DNA of 64,000 nt from Trebonia sp963836195 (GCA_963836195.1 CAWIIX010000020.1:744001-808000), one strand, 5' to 3'. Shown: positions 34,271-43,097, numbered from the stretch's first letter. Translations and numbers: made by a program. The notes: a model not told the origin generated them from the sequence alone.

Positions 34271-34286
34271 AGTGACGTAAATCACT
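34271..34286. promoter_or_regulatory. CRP-like dyad AGTGA-N6-TCACT
   Basis: A perfect 5+6+5 dyad, AGTGACGTAAATCACT, in the 232-bp gap between the divergent npdG-like and epimerase genes. It resembles the TGTGA-N6-TCACA site of CRP/FNR-type regulators. It is inferred from symmetry alone. Confidence 0.4.
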
Positions 34287-34350
34287 ATCTGTGAGCTGTC
34301 GATTACGGAGGGTGCCGATCGTCTAATAGTGGAGTGCGCGCGCTTGCGCG

Positions 34351-34365
34351 CTTCTTGCTGTTATC
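34351..34365 (+). repeat. 15-bp dispersed repeat, copy 6
   Basis: Exact CTTCTTGCTGTTATC preceded by GCGCGCTTGCGCG, itself a small palindrome-like run. It lies 80 bp upstream of the epimerase ATG and is the border between the npdG-like module and the epimerase module. Confidence 0.95.
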
Positions 34366-34445
34366 TCGGCTAGTTGTTATGTCGACCGCGCTGCCTGAAG
34401 CGGAATTGCGGCCAACCGGCGGCGGCGGTGTGCCAGCATGGGCGG

Positions 34446-35421
34446 ATGCAAATCCTCGTCCTCGGCGGCACCAAGTTCGCGGGCCGCGCCATCGTCGAAG
34501 CCGCGCTCGGCCGCGGCGACGCCGTCACGCTGTTCAACCGCGGCAAGACCAACCCCGGCCTCTACCCGGGGGTGGAAACGGTCATCGGCGACCGGACCGA
34601 GGACCTGTCCCCCCTCGACGGCCGCGAGTTCGACGCGGTCATCGACGTGGCCTGCTACGACCCGGCGGTGGCGCGGCTGTCGGCCGAGGCGTTCCGCGAC
34701 CGGGCGGGGCGGTACGTGTTCGTCTCCAGCGTGTCCGTCTACGCCAGCTCAGGCGACCACCGAGTCCCAGCTCGAGGACGCGCCGCTGGCCGAGCTCAAG
34801 CCCGATCTGCCGGACTACCCCGACAACTACGGCGCCAACAAGGCCCTGTCCGAGGCCGTGGTCCGGGAGGTGTACGGCGACCGGGCGCTGATCGGCCGGC
34901 CGGGGCTGATCACCGGGCCGCACGACCCGACCGACCGCTTCCCCTACTGGCCGCGCCGGATCGCGGCCGGCGGCCGGGCGCTGGCGCCCGGCGACGCGGG
35001 CGACCTCACCCAGGTGATCGACGTCCGGGACCTGGCGGCGTTCCTGCTCGACGCCTGCCACCGAGACCGGGGCGGCGTGTACAACCTGACTGGCGCCCCG
35101 CGTCCGTTCGGGATACTGCTTGATCTCTGCCGGACCGCCACGTACAGCGACGCGGAACTGACCTGGATCCCCACCCCGACGCTGATCGATGCGGGCGTCG
35201 ACCCGGGCGGCGGCATTCCGCTCTGGTACGCCGAGGAAGGCTACGAGGCGTTCTGCGACGTGGACTCCTCGCACGCCGTCGGGGCGGGCCTCAACTGCCG
35301 GTCGATCACCGAGACGATCCGCGACACCCTCTCCTGGGACCTGGCCCGCGGCGGCCCCGAGACCTGGGGCCTGTCCCCGGCCGAGGAAGCCCGCCTGCTG
35401 CGCGAGCTGACCGGCGAATAG
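34446..35421 (+). CDS. NAD-dependent epimerase/reductase family protein (frameshifted)
   Basis: A roughly 325-residue extended SDR. It starts MQILVLGGTKFAGRAIVEAA with the NAD-binding GGTKFAG, continues YVFVSSVSVYASS and, after one extra G at about 34756, ATTESQLEDAPLAELKPDLP and NYGANKALSEAVVREVYGDR (catalytic YxxxK), RPGLITGPHDPTDRFPYWPR, then VIDVRDLAAFLLDACHRDRG. The family reduces or epimerises nucleotide sugars or similar carbonyls; the substrate is not evident. The gene is bounded by copies 6 and 7 of the 15-bp repeat, both in the direction of transcription. Confidence 0.8.
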
Positions 35422-35467
35422 CCACCGGGCGTGGCCGCGCTGGTGCCACGACAAGCGCGGCACGTCG

Positions 35468-35482
35468 CTTCTTGCTGTTATC
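35468..35482 (+). repeat. 15-bp dispersed repeat, copy 7
   Basis: Exact CTTCTTGCTGTTATC preceded by GTCG, 46 bp after the epimerase stop. With copy 8 it brackets a 98-bp spacer that holds a long inverted repeat. Confidence 0.95.
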
Positions 35483-35502
35483 ATCGGGGAACGCGACCTC
35501 GT

Positions 35503-35558
35503 GAATTATTGTGCGACAAAACATTCGGATAACGTGTTGAAACGTCGCACAATAATTC
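35503..35558. repeat. 15-bp perfect inverted repeat, A+T-rich, between motif copies 7 and 8
   Basis: GAATTATTGTGCGAC (35503-35517) is mirrored exactly by 35544-35558, with a 26-base loop. The arms are far richer in A+T than the surroundings. Flanked at nearly equal distance by two same-orientation copies of the 15-bp repeat (20 and 22 bp away), the block looks like a discrete 128-bp unit rather than a chance terminator. Confidence 0.9.
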
Positions 35559-35580
35559 TCAGGGTCGGCGAAGTGTCGTG

Positions 35581-35595
35581 CTTCTTGCTGTTATC
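35581..35595 (+). repeat. 15-bp dispersed repeat, copy 8
   Basis: Exact CTTCTTGCTGTTATC preceded by GTCGTG, 36 bp beyond the stop of the minus-strand MFS gene, 113 bp from copy 7. Confidence 0.95.
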
Positions 35596-35631
35596 CTGCG
35601 GGTTGGCCGCTTGGACGCTGGGTGGGCCGTG

Positions 35632-37095
35632 CTAGGCCGCCGACCCGGCCCCGGCGCCCGCGCTTGCGCCGGCCGGGATGCGGTTCTCCGCGCTCTCGAT
35701 CAGCTCGGCGGTGCGGGCGGCGCTCGCCCGGCCGGCCCGGCCGGTGGTCGCGAGCGCGAGCGCCAGCACGACCGCGCCCATGGCGGCCACCAGCCACCAG
35801 GCGGGCCTCGTGGCCGTCGCGAACCCGGCGGCGAGCGAGCCGTGCAGGCCGGCCGTGAGAACCGAGCCGACGACGGCGACGCCGAGCGACGAGCCGACCT
35901 GCCGGCTGGTCGAGGCGATGCCGGCCGCCGTGCCGGCCCGCGAGCGCGGCATCCCGGCCACCGCGCTGTTAGTGATCGGCGCGTTCACCCAGCCCATCCC
36001 GATGCCGAGGACCAGGCAGCTGATCAGCACGTACCAGACCGGGGAGGAAGCGGTGATGAACACCAGCATGATCCCGCCGACCGTGATCCCGATCCCGGCG
36101 ATCACCAGCGGCAGCCGCGGCCCGCGGCGGGCGAGCATCCGGCCGCAGAGCGGCGCCGAGACCGCCATCGCGACCGCCATCGGGAGCAGGAACAGCCCCG
36201 CCACCAGCGGCCGGTAGCCGCGCACCTCCTGCAGGTAGAGCGTGATCAGGAACAGGAAGCCGGAGAACGCGGCCATCGCGGTGATGGCCGTCGCGGCGGC
36301 GCCTGAGAACGGCAGGGAGCGGAAGAACCGCACGTCGATCAGCGGCTCGGCCCGCCTCGGCTCCCATCCGAGCAGCGCCGCCAGCGCCGCCGCCGCGACC
36401 GCGAAGCAGCCGAGGATCAGCGGGGACGACCAGCCGCGGGAGGGACCCTCGATGATCCCGTACGTCATCGTCACCAGCGTGAGCATGACCAGGACCTGGC
36501 CGACCGGGTCGAGCTTGCGCTTGATCGCCGCCCGCGACTCCGGCACGTACAGGGCGGTCAGCAGGATGGCGGCCACCCCGACGGGGATATTCACCCAGAA
36601 CACGCCGCGCCAGCCGACCGAGTCGACCAGCGCGCCGCCGATGACCGGGCCGGTCGCGACCGAGACGCCGAACGTCGACCCCCAGAAGCCGATCGCCTTG
36701 GCCCGCTCTTTCGGGTCGGTGAACGTGTTGGTGACGATGGACATCGCGACCGGGTTGAGCATCGAGCCGCCGACGGCCTGGACCGCGCGGAACGCGACCA
36801 GGGCGCCCAGGCTGGGCGCGAGCGAGCAGGCGAGCGAGCCGAGGGTGAACACCGCCAGGCCGATCTGGAAGACCATCCGGCGGCCCACCCGGTCGGCGAC
36901 CGAGCCCGACAGCATCAGCAGGGAGGCGATCACCAGCAGATAGGAGTCGACCGTCCACTGCAGACCGGAGACGGGCGCGTGGAAGTCGCGTCCGATCGAC
37001 GGCAGCGCCACGTTCACGATCGTGGCGTCCATGCCGACGATGAACAGGCTCATGCAGCAGATCGCCAGCACCAGGTAGCGGCGCCGGCTGGTCAT
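35632..37095 (-). CDS. MFS exporter, DHA2 (14-TM) family
   Basis: A 487-residue drug:proton antiporter with 14 predicted helices. The first helix reads CMSLFIVGMDATIVNVALPS, motif A is SGSVADRVGRRMVF, and motif C lies in GVSVATGPVIGGALVDSVGW, RGVFWVNIPVG. These mark EmrB/QacA-type exporters of antibiotics or dyes. The start is ATG 37095 (MTSRRRYLVLAICC), since an upstream TTG has no ribosome site. An Ala/Gly-rich C-terminal tail is likely cytoplasmic. It is a second paralogue of the exporter at 20795 but has no adjacent regulator. The gene reads intact. Confidence 0.9.
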   Translation of the reverse strand: MTSRRRYLVLAICCMSLFIVGMDATIVNVALPSIGRDFHAPVSGLQWTVDSYLLVIASLLMLSGSVADRVGRRMVFQIGLAVFTLGSLACSLAPSLGALVAFRAVQAVGGSMLNPVAMSIVTNTFTDPKERAKAIGFWGSTFGVSVATGPVIGGALVDSVGWRGVFWVNIPVGVAAILLTALYVPESRAAIKRKLDPVGQVLVMLTLVTMTYGIIEGPSRGWSSPLILGCFAVAAAALAALLGWEPRRAEPLIDVRFFRSLPFSGAAATAITAMAAFSGFLFLITLYLQEVRGYRPLVAGLFLLPMAVAMAVSAPLCGRMLARRGPRLPLVIAGIGITVGGIMLVFITASSPVWYVLISCLVLGIGMGWVNAPITNSAVAGMPRSRAGTAAGIASTSRQVGSSLGVAVVGSVLTAGLHGSLAAGFATATRPAWWLVAAMGAVVLALALATTGRAGRASAARTAELIESAENRIPAGASAGAGAGSAA

Positions 37096-37165
37096 CTCAG
37101 GCAAAACGTCGCTCCCAGCAGGCGGGTGAAATCGTTCGCACCCTACAACTAACGATACGGCCGGC

Positions 37166-38172
37166 TTATGCCTCCCTCGTCAGCGCCGCGGCGGCGGTAA
37201 GGACCTCAAGCGCCGACGACTGCCTGCTGGCGTCGGCGTAGTCGAACGGGCCGCCCCAGCGCAGCCCGAGCTGGCCATCGCCGTTCCGCGCGCGATCCCA
37301 GACCGAGTCCGCGTTGGCGAGCAGGAAGTCCCGGTAGGCGCGCTTGCCGCTGTGCGGCGTAGAACTCGTGCAGGTAGCGGACGAAGATGCCCTTGAACTG
37401 GGTCCCGTCGCCGTTGCAGCCGTCGGCGGTGAGCTCGCACGGCTCCGTCAGGATGCCGTCGGCGTCGGTCAGCCCGAGTCAGCGCGGCGTCGGCGATGAA
37501 CTCCCCGTGCCGCAGGTAGTCCCGGTCGCCGGTGATCTCGTACAAGGCGGCCAGCCCGCCGAGGATGACGCCCTGGTTATAGGTCCAGGCGGTGCCGCCG
37601 TTGTTGGCGCAGTCGGCCGTGAGCCCATCGTTGACCAGGCCGCCCGGACCGATCAGGGCCCGCCCGGTCAGCCATTCCCAGCCCCGCAGCGCCCACGACA
37701 GGTACTCCCGGTCGCCTGGTGTGCGCTCGTGCAGTTGCGCGGCCAGGGTGATGAAAAGCTCGTTGGTAATCGCGTTCTTGTACGTCCGCTTGGTGTTCCA
37801 CCACAGACCGCCGCCGCAGACGCCATCCCAGCCGGCCAGGTTGCGGGCGAAGATGGTCCGGGCCGCGTCCAGGTACGCGCCCTCGCCGGCCAGGTCGTAG
37901 GCGGCCACCCAGGCCAGCCCCCACCAGCCGTTATCGTCGAAGAACGTGTTCACGAAGTCGGGGTGCCCGCGCCGGGCGCGGCGGAACGTGGTCGCCAGCA
38001 CCGGAGCGTGACCGCCGTCTCCGGTGTGCTGGGAGTACCTGATCACGGCCGTGAGCGCGTTGGCCGCGTTCCACCAGCCGGTGCTCTTCCACAGCCCGGT
38101 CCGCGGCACGTACCAGCGCTGCAGCGCCCCGATCGCGGCCGCCGCCCGGGCCTGGTAGTCCGGCGCCGTCAT
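37166..38172 (-). CDS. Glycoside hydrolase family 76 (alpha-1,6-mannanase-like; two frameshifts)
   Basis: About 335 residues over three frames. The main frame from ATG 38172 has TGLWKSTGWWNAANALTAVI, FVNTFFDDNGWWGLAWVAAY (the paired catalytic Asp residues of GH76), CGGGLWWNTKRTYKNAITNE and YNQGVILGGLAALYEITGDR. After indels at about 37478 and 37358 the end reads DGTQFKGIFVRYLHEFYAA and LGLRWGGPFDYADASRQSSA, EVLTAAAALTREA, stop at 37166. GH76 enzymes cut alpha-1,6-mannan backbones. There is no signal peptide, so an intracellular or atypically exported enzyme is implied. It is divergent from the FAD monooxygenase. Confidence 0.82.
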
Positions 38173-38205
38173 GGCTCTTACCTTAGCCATGGGTACTATG
38201 TCCCG

Positions 38206-39468
38206 GTGCGTGTCCTGATCGCAGGCGCCGGGATCGCGGGCCTGACCGCCGCGCTCAGCCTGCACGCCGTCGGCATCGAGGCGCGGCTGGTCGACTCCGC
38301 GACCACGCTGAAGCCGCTCGGAGTCGGCATCAACCTGCTGCCGCACGCGGTCCGCGAGCTCACCGAGCTCGGCCTCGGCCCGCAGCTGGCCGCCACCGGC
38401 ATCGCCACCTCCGAGCAGGCGCACTTCGACCGCCACGGCAGCCTCATCTGGGGCGAGCCGCGCGGCCGCGGCCTCGGCTACGCGTGGCCGCAGTACTCGA
38501 TCCACCGCGGCGACCTGCAGATGATGCTGCTGGCCGCGGTCCGCGAACGGCTCGGGGACGCAGCCGTCACCACCGGGACGACCGTGACGGGTTTCACGGA
38601 CCGTGACGGCACGGTCGAGGTACTGCTCTCTGATCGCTCGAACGGTCGCGTCGTCCCCGCCACCGCCGATGTCCTCATCGGCGCGGACGGCCTCTACTCG
38701 GCGGTCCGCGCCCAGCTGCACCCGGACGAGCCGCCGCCGCGGTGGAGCGGCGTGATGATGTGGCGCGGCACCGCCGAGGGCCCGCCGTTCCTGTCCGGCG
38801 CCACCCTCGCCATCACCGGCAGCACCTCGACGGTCAAGTTCGTCGCCTACCCGATCGCCGCCCGAGGCGACGGAACGGCGCTGATCAACTGGGTGGCGGA
38901 GGTGATGATCGGCGGGGCCGAGCCGCCGAGCCGGCCGGACTGGAATTCCGAGGGGCGGCTGGCCGAGGCGCTGCCGCACTTCGACGGCTGGACGTTCGAC
39001 TGGCTGGACGTGCCGGGGCTGATGTCCCGCTCGCCCGAGATCCTCGAGTACCCGATGGTGGACCGGGACCCGCTGCCGTCCTGGGGCCGGGGCCGGGTGA
39101 CGCTGATCGGGGACGCCGCGCACCCGGTGTACCCGATCGGGTCCAACGGCGGCTCGCAGGCGATCATCGACGCGCGCGTGCTCGCCCGCGAGCTGGCCGC
39201 GGCCGCCTCCCCCGCCGACGGTCTCGCCGTCTACGAGGCGGAGCGTCTGCCCGCCGTCAACGCGATCGTCCTCGCCACCAGGAGCATGCCGGTCGACGCG
39301 GTTCTCGACATGGTGAGCGCCCGCGCCCCGGACGGCTTCGACCGGATCGAGGACGTCCTGGCGCCGGCCGAGCTGGCGGCGCTGCGGGATGCCTACCGGG
39401 CGACGTCCCTGCAAGACGTCGCCGCGCTCAACGCCCGCCCCTCGTTCCTGCCGGAGCGGGCCGGGTAG
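38206..39468 (+). CDS. FAD-dependent monooxygenase (aromatic hydroxylase-like)
   Basis: A 420-residue group A flavoprotein monooxygenase. It begins with the FAD Rossmann motif RVLIAGAGIAGLTAALSLHA and has the DG motif DVLIGADGLYSAVRAQLHPD and the GD motif RVTLIGDAAHPVYPIGSNGG, in the expected order. The family uses NAD(P)H and O2 to hydroxylate aromatic acids or polyketides. The start is GTG 38206, just 33 bp from the divergent GH76 start, so leader and promoter overlap. The DUF427 gene follows after 9 bp in the same direction. Substrate unknown; the gene reads intact. Confidence 0.85.
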   Translation: MRVLIAGAGIAGLTAALSLHAVGIEARLVDSATTLKPLGVGINLLPHAVRELTELGLGPQLAATGIATSEQAHFDRHGSLIWGEPRGRGLGYAWPQYSIHRGDLQMMLLAAVRERLGDAAVTTGTTVTGFTDRDGTVEVLLSDRSNGRVVPATADVLIGADGLYSAVRAQLHPDEPPPRWSGVMMWRGTAEGPPFLSGATLAITGSTSTVKFVAYPIAARGDGTALINWVAEVMIGGAEPPSRPDWNSEGRLAEALPHFDGWTFDWLDVPGLMSRSPEILEYPMVDRDPLPSWGRGRVTLIGDAAHPVYPIGSNGGSQAIIDARVLARELAAAASPADGLAVYEAERLPAVNAIVLATRSMPVDAVLDMVSARAPDGFDRIEDVLAPAELAALRDAYRATSLQDVAALNARPSFLPERAG

Positions 39469-39477
39469 GAAACGGGC

Positions 39478-40230
39478 ATGAATATGGATGCACGCGGATC
39501 AGTCCGGGTCGAGCAGGGTGCGAAGCGGGTCCGGGTCTACCTGGCGGGCCGGCTGGTCGCCGACACCCGGCGCCCCTTCCTGGTCTGGGAGATCCCCTAC
39601 TACCCGACCTACTACCTGCCGCTCGCGGACGTGCTGGCCAAGCTCGTGCCCACCGGCCAGACGGAGCACCGGCCGAGTCGGGGCGAGGGCGAGATCTTCG
39701 ACGTCCGGGTCGAGGGGGCGACAGCGGCGGGCGCCGCCCTGCGGTACCCGGACTCGCCGCTGGCGTCGCTGCGCGACCTGGTGCGGTTCAACTGGGCCGA
39801 GATGGACGAGTGGCTGGAGGAGGACGAGCCGGTCTACACCCACCCCCGGGACCCCTACACGCGGGTGGATATCCTCGCCAGCTCCCGCCACGTCCGGGTC
39901 GAGATCGACGGGGTCACCGTCGCCGATTCGGTCCGGCCGCACATTCTGTACGAGACGCACCTGCCGCCGAGGTACTACCTGCCGCTCCCCGACGTCCGCA
40001 CCGAGCTCCTGGTCCCGTCCGACACCACCAGCCACTGCCCGTACAAGGGCACGGCCGGCTACTGGTCGGTCAACGCCGGCCACGGCGTCCACCCCGACCT
40101 GGTCTGGATCTACCGCTCCCCGCTGCCGGAAAGCCAGAAGGTCGCGGGCCTGGCCTGCTTCTACAACGAGAAGGTCGACCTCTACCTCGACGGCGAGCTC
40201 CAGGAGCGTCCCCGCACCCACTTCAGCTGA
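39478..40230 (+). CDS. Double DUF427 domain protein
   Basis: A 250-residue protein of two tandem DUF427 domains. Domain 1: KRVRVYLAGRLVADTRRPFL, VWEIPYYPTYYLPLADV. Domain 2: RHVRVEIDGVTVADSVRPHI, LYETHLPPRYYLPLPDVRTE, then SHCPYKGTAGYWSVN and FYNEKVDLYLDGELQ. The repeated VxxxGxxVADxxRPxxLxE...YYLPxxDV pattern and CPYKGxAxYW are diagnostic. DUF427 proteins are small beta barrels of unknown function, common in actinobacteria and fungi. It is probably co-transcribed with the FAD monooxygenase 9 bp upstream. The gene reads intact. Confidence 0.88.
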   Translation: MNMDARGSVRVEQGAKRVRVYLAGRLVADTRRPFLVWEIPYYPTYYLPLADVLAKLVPTGQTEHRPSRGEGEIFDVRVEGATAAGAALRYPDSPLASLRDLVRFNWAEMDEWLEEDEPVYTHPRDPYTRVDILASSRHVRVEIDGVTVADSVRPHILYETHLPPRYYLPLPDVRTELLVPSDTTSHCPYKGTAGYWSVNAGHGVHPDLVWIYRSPLPESQKVAGLACFYNEKVDLYLDGELQERPRTHFS

Positions 40231-40247
40231 CCGCGAGCGCGGCCCGC

Positions 40248-41785
40248 TCACATGCCGGACGGGTCCATCAGCTCGTGCTGGGCGCGGCCCATCCGCTGGG
40301 CCATCCCGGGCAGGTCCGTCACCTTGATGTTGTGGGCGGTCTGCATCGCGGTGTTGAAGGTGGCCCCGATCGCGACGCCCGCCCCGTTCAGCGTGACCGT
40401 GACCGGGTTCGTGAGCCCGAAGTCCTGGCACGCCAGGTTGGTGAACGACATGTTGAGCCGGTTGGCCAGGAAGGTGAGCAGGTTGTCGCCCACCGCGGCC
40501 ACCGGCGGCTGCCCCTGAGCCAGCAGCGCCTGGTTGGCGGCCAGGAACGGCGTCTGGATGTCGATCATGTTCTCGCAGTACATCGCCGGGCTGCTGGCGC
40601 GGTCGGTCGCGGCGTCGATCGGGGCCTGGCCAAGCTCCTCCCGGTACGCGTCGGTCTTGGCCGCGTCGAAGGTGGTGTTCGCGTCCAGCACCATCTCGTC
40701 GTTCTCCGGCACCAGGGCCGCGGTCTGCGGCTGGTTCGCGGCCGCGAGCAGCTCGTCAAGCACCTGCGAGGTGGTCGGCAGGTCGTTGTTGGCCAGGTCG
40801 GGCGCCATGAACGGCTTGCAGCCGAGGACCGGGTCGATGAACGCGTCGAGCAAAGCATTGTCGCTGCCGTTGAGCAGCAGGGTGGAGCCCTGCAGGTTGC
40901 CCGCGTTGGAGGCGGTGTCCTGGGCAGTCTGGCCGGTCGCCGGGTTGAGCAGGTACTCGGTGGTCACGTTGTCAGACGGGTCCTGGTCGACCATGTCGAA
41001 GTTGCGGGTGACCGGGCAGGTCTTGCCGGTTCCGAGGGCGCCGTCGGTGGCGGTCATCGCGGCCGACGTGCCCGCCGACGGCACCTTCAGCTTGCCCGAG
41101 CGCTGATCCTGGGAGGCCGCGTTGAAGAAGTTGGTGCCGTTGCAGAAGGACACCTGGCCGAAGATCGACCCCGGCATGCCGTTCATGCAGTTGCCCTGCT
41201 TGAGCGCGTCAGCCGTGGCACCGACCTGGAACAGGTCGGTGCCGTTGAACCCGAAGTCGACCGTGACGACGGCGTCGGCCGGGATGTTCGGCGCCACGGG
41301 CTGCACGGCCGGCGTGGTGCCCTTCGTGATCACCAGCGGGTCGTAGACCGAGAGCTGTCCCGTGGCCGGATCGAGGATGGTCGCCTGGACGAACGCCCCC
41401 AGGGCGGTGGCGTTCGTCATCTCGCACCCCGATTGGGCCGGCGACATCCCGCCCGGACCAGTGAGCAGGTACGGGGTCGCCAGCCCCTGCGCCGTCAGCG
41501 GGTTCGCCGGGACGATGATGTCGCAGTTCACGTTGGCCGCGTCGGTGATGATCGGGGCGCTGCCGGTCGCGGCCGGGCTGGCCCCGCGCCGGCGTCGGAC
41601 GGGGTCTGGGCGGCGCCGAGCGGCGTCACCGCAATGCCCGGGCTGCGCGACCCTCCGCCGTTGAACGCGACCACCGCGCCGATCACCAGTCCCAGCACCA
41701 CCGGCACGGCGAAGAAAATCGCCAGCCGCGCCATGCGAGTGCGGTCCCGGCGGCGGCGCCAGGCAGACCGGTGCCTGCTCGCCAT
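40248..41785 (-). CDS. Membrane-anchored or secreted protein of unknown function (frameshifted)
   Basis: About 512 residues in two frames. From ATG 41785, supported by GGAGGTGG upstream, a basic stretch (MASRHRSAWRRRRDRTRMAR) leads into one hydrophobic segment (LAIFFAVPVVLGLVIGAVVA). After a switch at about 41583, within a GC-rich linker, the exported part runs VNCDIIVPANPLTAQGLATP, YLLTGP, DPATGQLSVYDPLVITKGT, AVVTVDFGFNGTDLFQV, FIDPVLGCKPFMAPDLANND, ending QRMGRAQHELMDPSGM. The CDIIVPxxPLTAxGLATPYxLTG segment recurs in uncharacterised actinobacterial exported proteins. Function unknown. It has numerous cysteines compatible with disulfides outside the cell. Confidence 0.65.
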
Positions 41786-41910
41786 CAATCCACCTCCACG
41801 TGCGCGCCATCGCCCCCCAGGAGGAGGCTAGACCAGGGCTGCGGACAGATGCGGGCAAATCACGAATATCAATTCCCTATACCGTTAGGTCTTGGGGGAA
41901 TCTAACAGCC

Positions 41911-42138
41911 TCAACAGCACCAGTGAGCCCCGCTATCACCCTGTGATAGCGCTGCCTGGCTACGGTCCTGCTCGCGGGCGAGGCGGAGGCAGACGGGGAG
42001 CCGTCGGCCGCTCCGGCGGGTGAGCGCAAGGACCGCGACGCCGTCTGCGGCGGCCGCCTTACCCGTGATGACCTGGGAACGGGCGTCGGGCCCGGCGGGT
42101 GCGAGCGTCATGGCGGCCGCTACATCAACAAAACGCAA
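41911..42138 (-). CDS. Doubtful 75-codon frame downstream of the IclR gene
   Basis: A minus-strand frame opening MRFVDVAAAMTLAPAGPDAR 57 bp after the IclR stop. It has reasonable codon bias but no recognised domain and no clear ribosome site. It could be the end of a lost gene or chance in GC-rich DNA. It fills most of the roughly 410-bp gap between the IclR gene and the membrane-anchored protein gene. Confidence 0.25.
   Translation of the reverse strand: MRFVDVAAAMTLAPAGPDARSQVITGKAAAADGVAVLALTRRSGRRLPVCLRLAREQDRSQAALSQGDSGAHWCC
41931..41951. repeat. 9-bp perfect dyad CGCTATCAC-CCT-GTGATAGCG
   Basis: Perfect arms around a 3-base centre, upstream of the membrane-anchored protein gene. It could be an operator (GntR/IclR-sized) or a short hairpin. 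Confidence 0.5.
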
Positions 42139-42194
42139 ACCGGGTGATGTGGATCAAGCGTCCGGGGCGGTCCCGCGAGCCATCCGAATCTCAT

Positions 42195-42977
42195 TCATTG
42201 AGAGGGTTTCGCGGCGGAGTCGCCGAGCATCCGGCTGATTCCGCGCGCCGCCGTGCTGAGGACCCCGACCACGGTCCTGGCCTCGGTGCCGACCGGGACG
42301 ATGGCGGCCAGCGCCGCTACCGCCGTCGTCATGCCGTCGCGCTGGGCGGGCACCTGAATCGGCACCGCCACCCCCAGCGCGTCCTCGTGCACGTGCCCGG
42401 GCAGGTACGCGTACCCCTGCCGGCGCACCTCGGCCAGGGCAGCGCGGAGCGCGACGTCGGTGGTGATGGTGCTCGCGGTGTACCGGCGGAGCGGCCCCGC
42501 CAGGATCCGCTCCTGCAGGTCGCGGCCGCCGAACGCGAGCAGCACCAGGCCCGAGGAGGACGCGTGCAGCGGCAGGCGCCCTGCGATCCGGGTGTAGTTG
42601 ATCACCGCCCCGGGCGCAGACAGCCGCTCCACGAACAGCACCTCGTCCCCGTCGAGGACGCCGAGCTGGACGTGATGGCCGAGCACCGCGTGCGCGTCCT
42701 CCATGAACGGCATGCTGGCGTTGCGCAGCCCCAGCGTCGGCGATGCCCGCAGCGCCAGCTCCCACATCCGCACGCCCACCCGCACCCGCCGGTCCGGCTC
42801 GCGGTCAAGCAGCCCGTGCGACTCCAGCTCGGCGATCAGCCGGGACGCAGTGGCCAGATGCAGCCGGGAACGGCGCGCGATCTGCGACACCGACAGCACG
42901 CGCTCGTCCGGGGTGAACGCCTCGAAGATGCGCACCGCCCGGGACAGCACCGACTCACCCGTCGCCGACCTAGCCAT
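42195..42977 (-). CDS. IclR-family transcriptional regulator
   Basis: A 260-residue IclR regulator. The N-terminal winged helix covers residues 8-70 (VLSRAVRIFEAFTPDERVLS, VSQIARRSRLHLATASRLIA, ELESHGLLDRE). The GAF-like effector domain follows (VQLGVLDGDEVLFVERLSAP, LPLHASSSGLVLLAFGGRDL, GMTTAVAALAAIV). IclR proteins control small-molecule catabolism, usually of aromatic or glyoxylate-type acids. It is divergent from the methyltransferase/CMD pair 120 bp away, which may be its target. The gene reads intact from ATG 42977. Confidence 0.9.
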   Translation of the reverse strand: MARSATGESVLSRAVRIFEAFTPDERVLSVSQIARRSRLHLATASRLIAELESHGLLDREPDRRVRVGVRMWELALRASPTLGLRNASMPFMEDAHAVLGHHVQLGVLDGDEVLFVERLSAPGAVINYTRIAGRLPLHASSSGLVLLAFGGRDLQERILAGPLRRYTASTITTDVALRAALAEVRRQGYAYLPGHVHEDALGVAVPIQVPAQRDGMTTAVAALAAIVPVGTEARTVVGVLSTAARGISRMLGDSAAKPSQ

Positions 42978-43097
42978 GGCCCGAAGCTACCCGAGGCCGG
43001 CCCGGCCATACCTCAGGCGCGCCTTGACCACAGAGTGCTCCCGGGTGACAGCATAAGGAGACGCGCAACCGGGGCACGGCGACGCAAGGGGGCATCA

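Noticed and set aside
24054..35595. CRISPR array
   Set aside because: The repeat is only 15 bp, spacings range from about 54 bp to 7 kb, one copy is inverted and whole genes lie between copies. No cas gene is present.
33508..35595. Classical integron with attC sites
   Set aside because: The motif lacks the GTTRRRY core and paired R/L boxes of attC sites, and the recombinase-fold protein lacks the catalytic Tyr and the integron-specific insertion. Cassette-like spacing is kept only as a hypothesis.
23135..35595. Prophage or integrative conjugative element
   Set aside because: No capsid, tail, terminase, relaxase, coupling-protein or replication gene was found; the neighbours are metabolic genes with normal composition.
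40248..41785. Assignment of the membrane-anchored protein to a peptidase or cell-wall binding family
   Set aside because: No catalytic triad, metal-binding HExxH or peptidoglycan-binding motif could be found in its sequence, so it is left as unknown.
42020..42238. Plus-strand 72-codon frame opening MSARTATPSAAAALPVMTWE
   Set aside because: It overlaps the IclR 3' end and the opposite doubtful frame, has no ribosome site and reads as low-complexity text.
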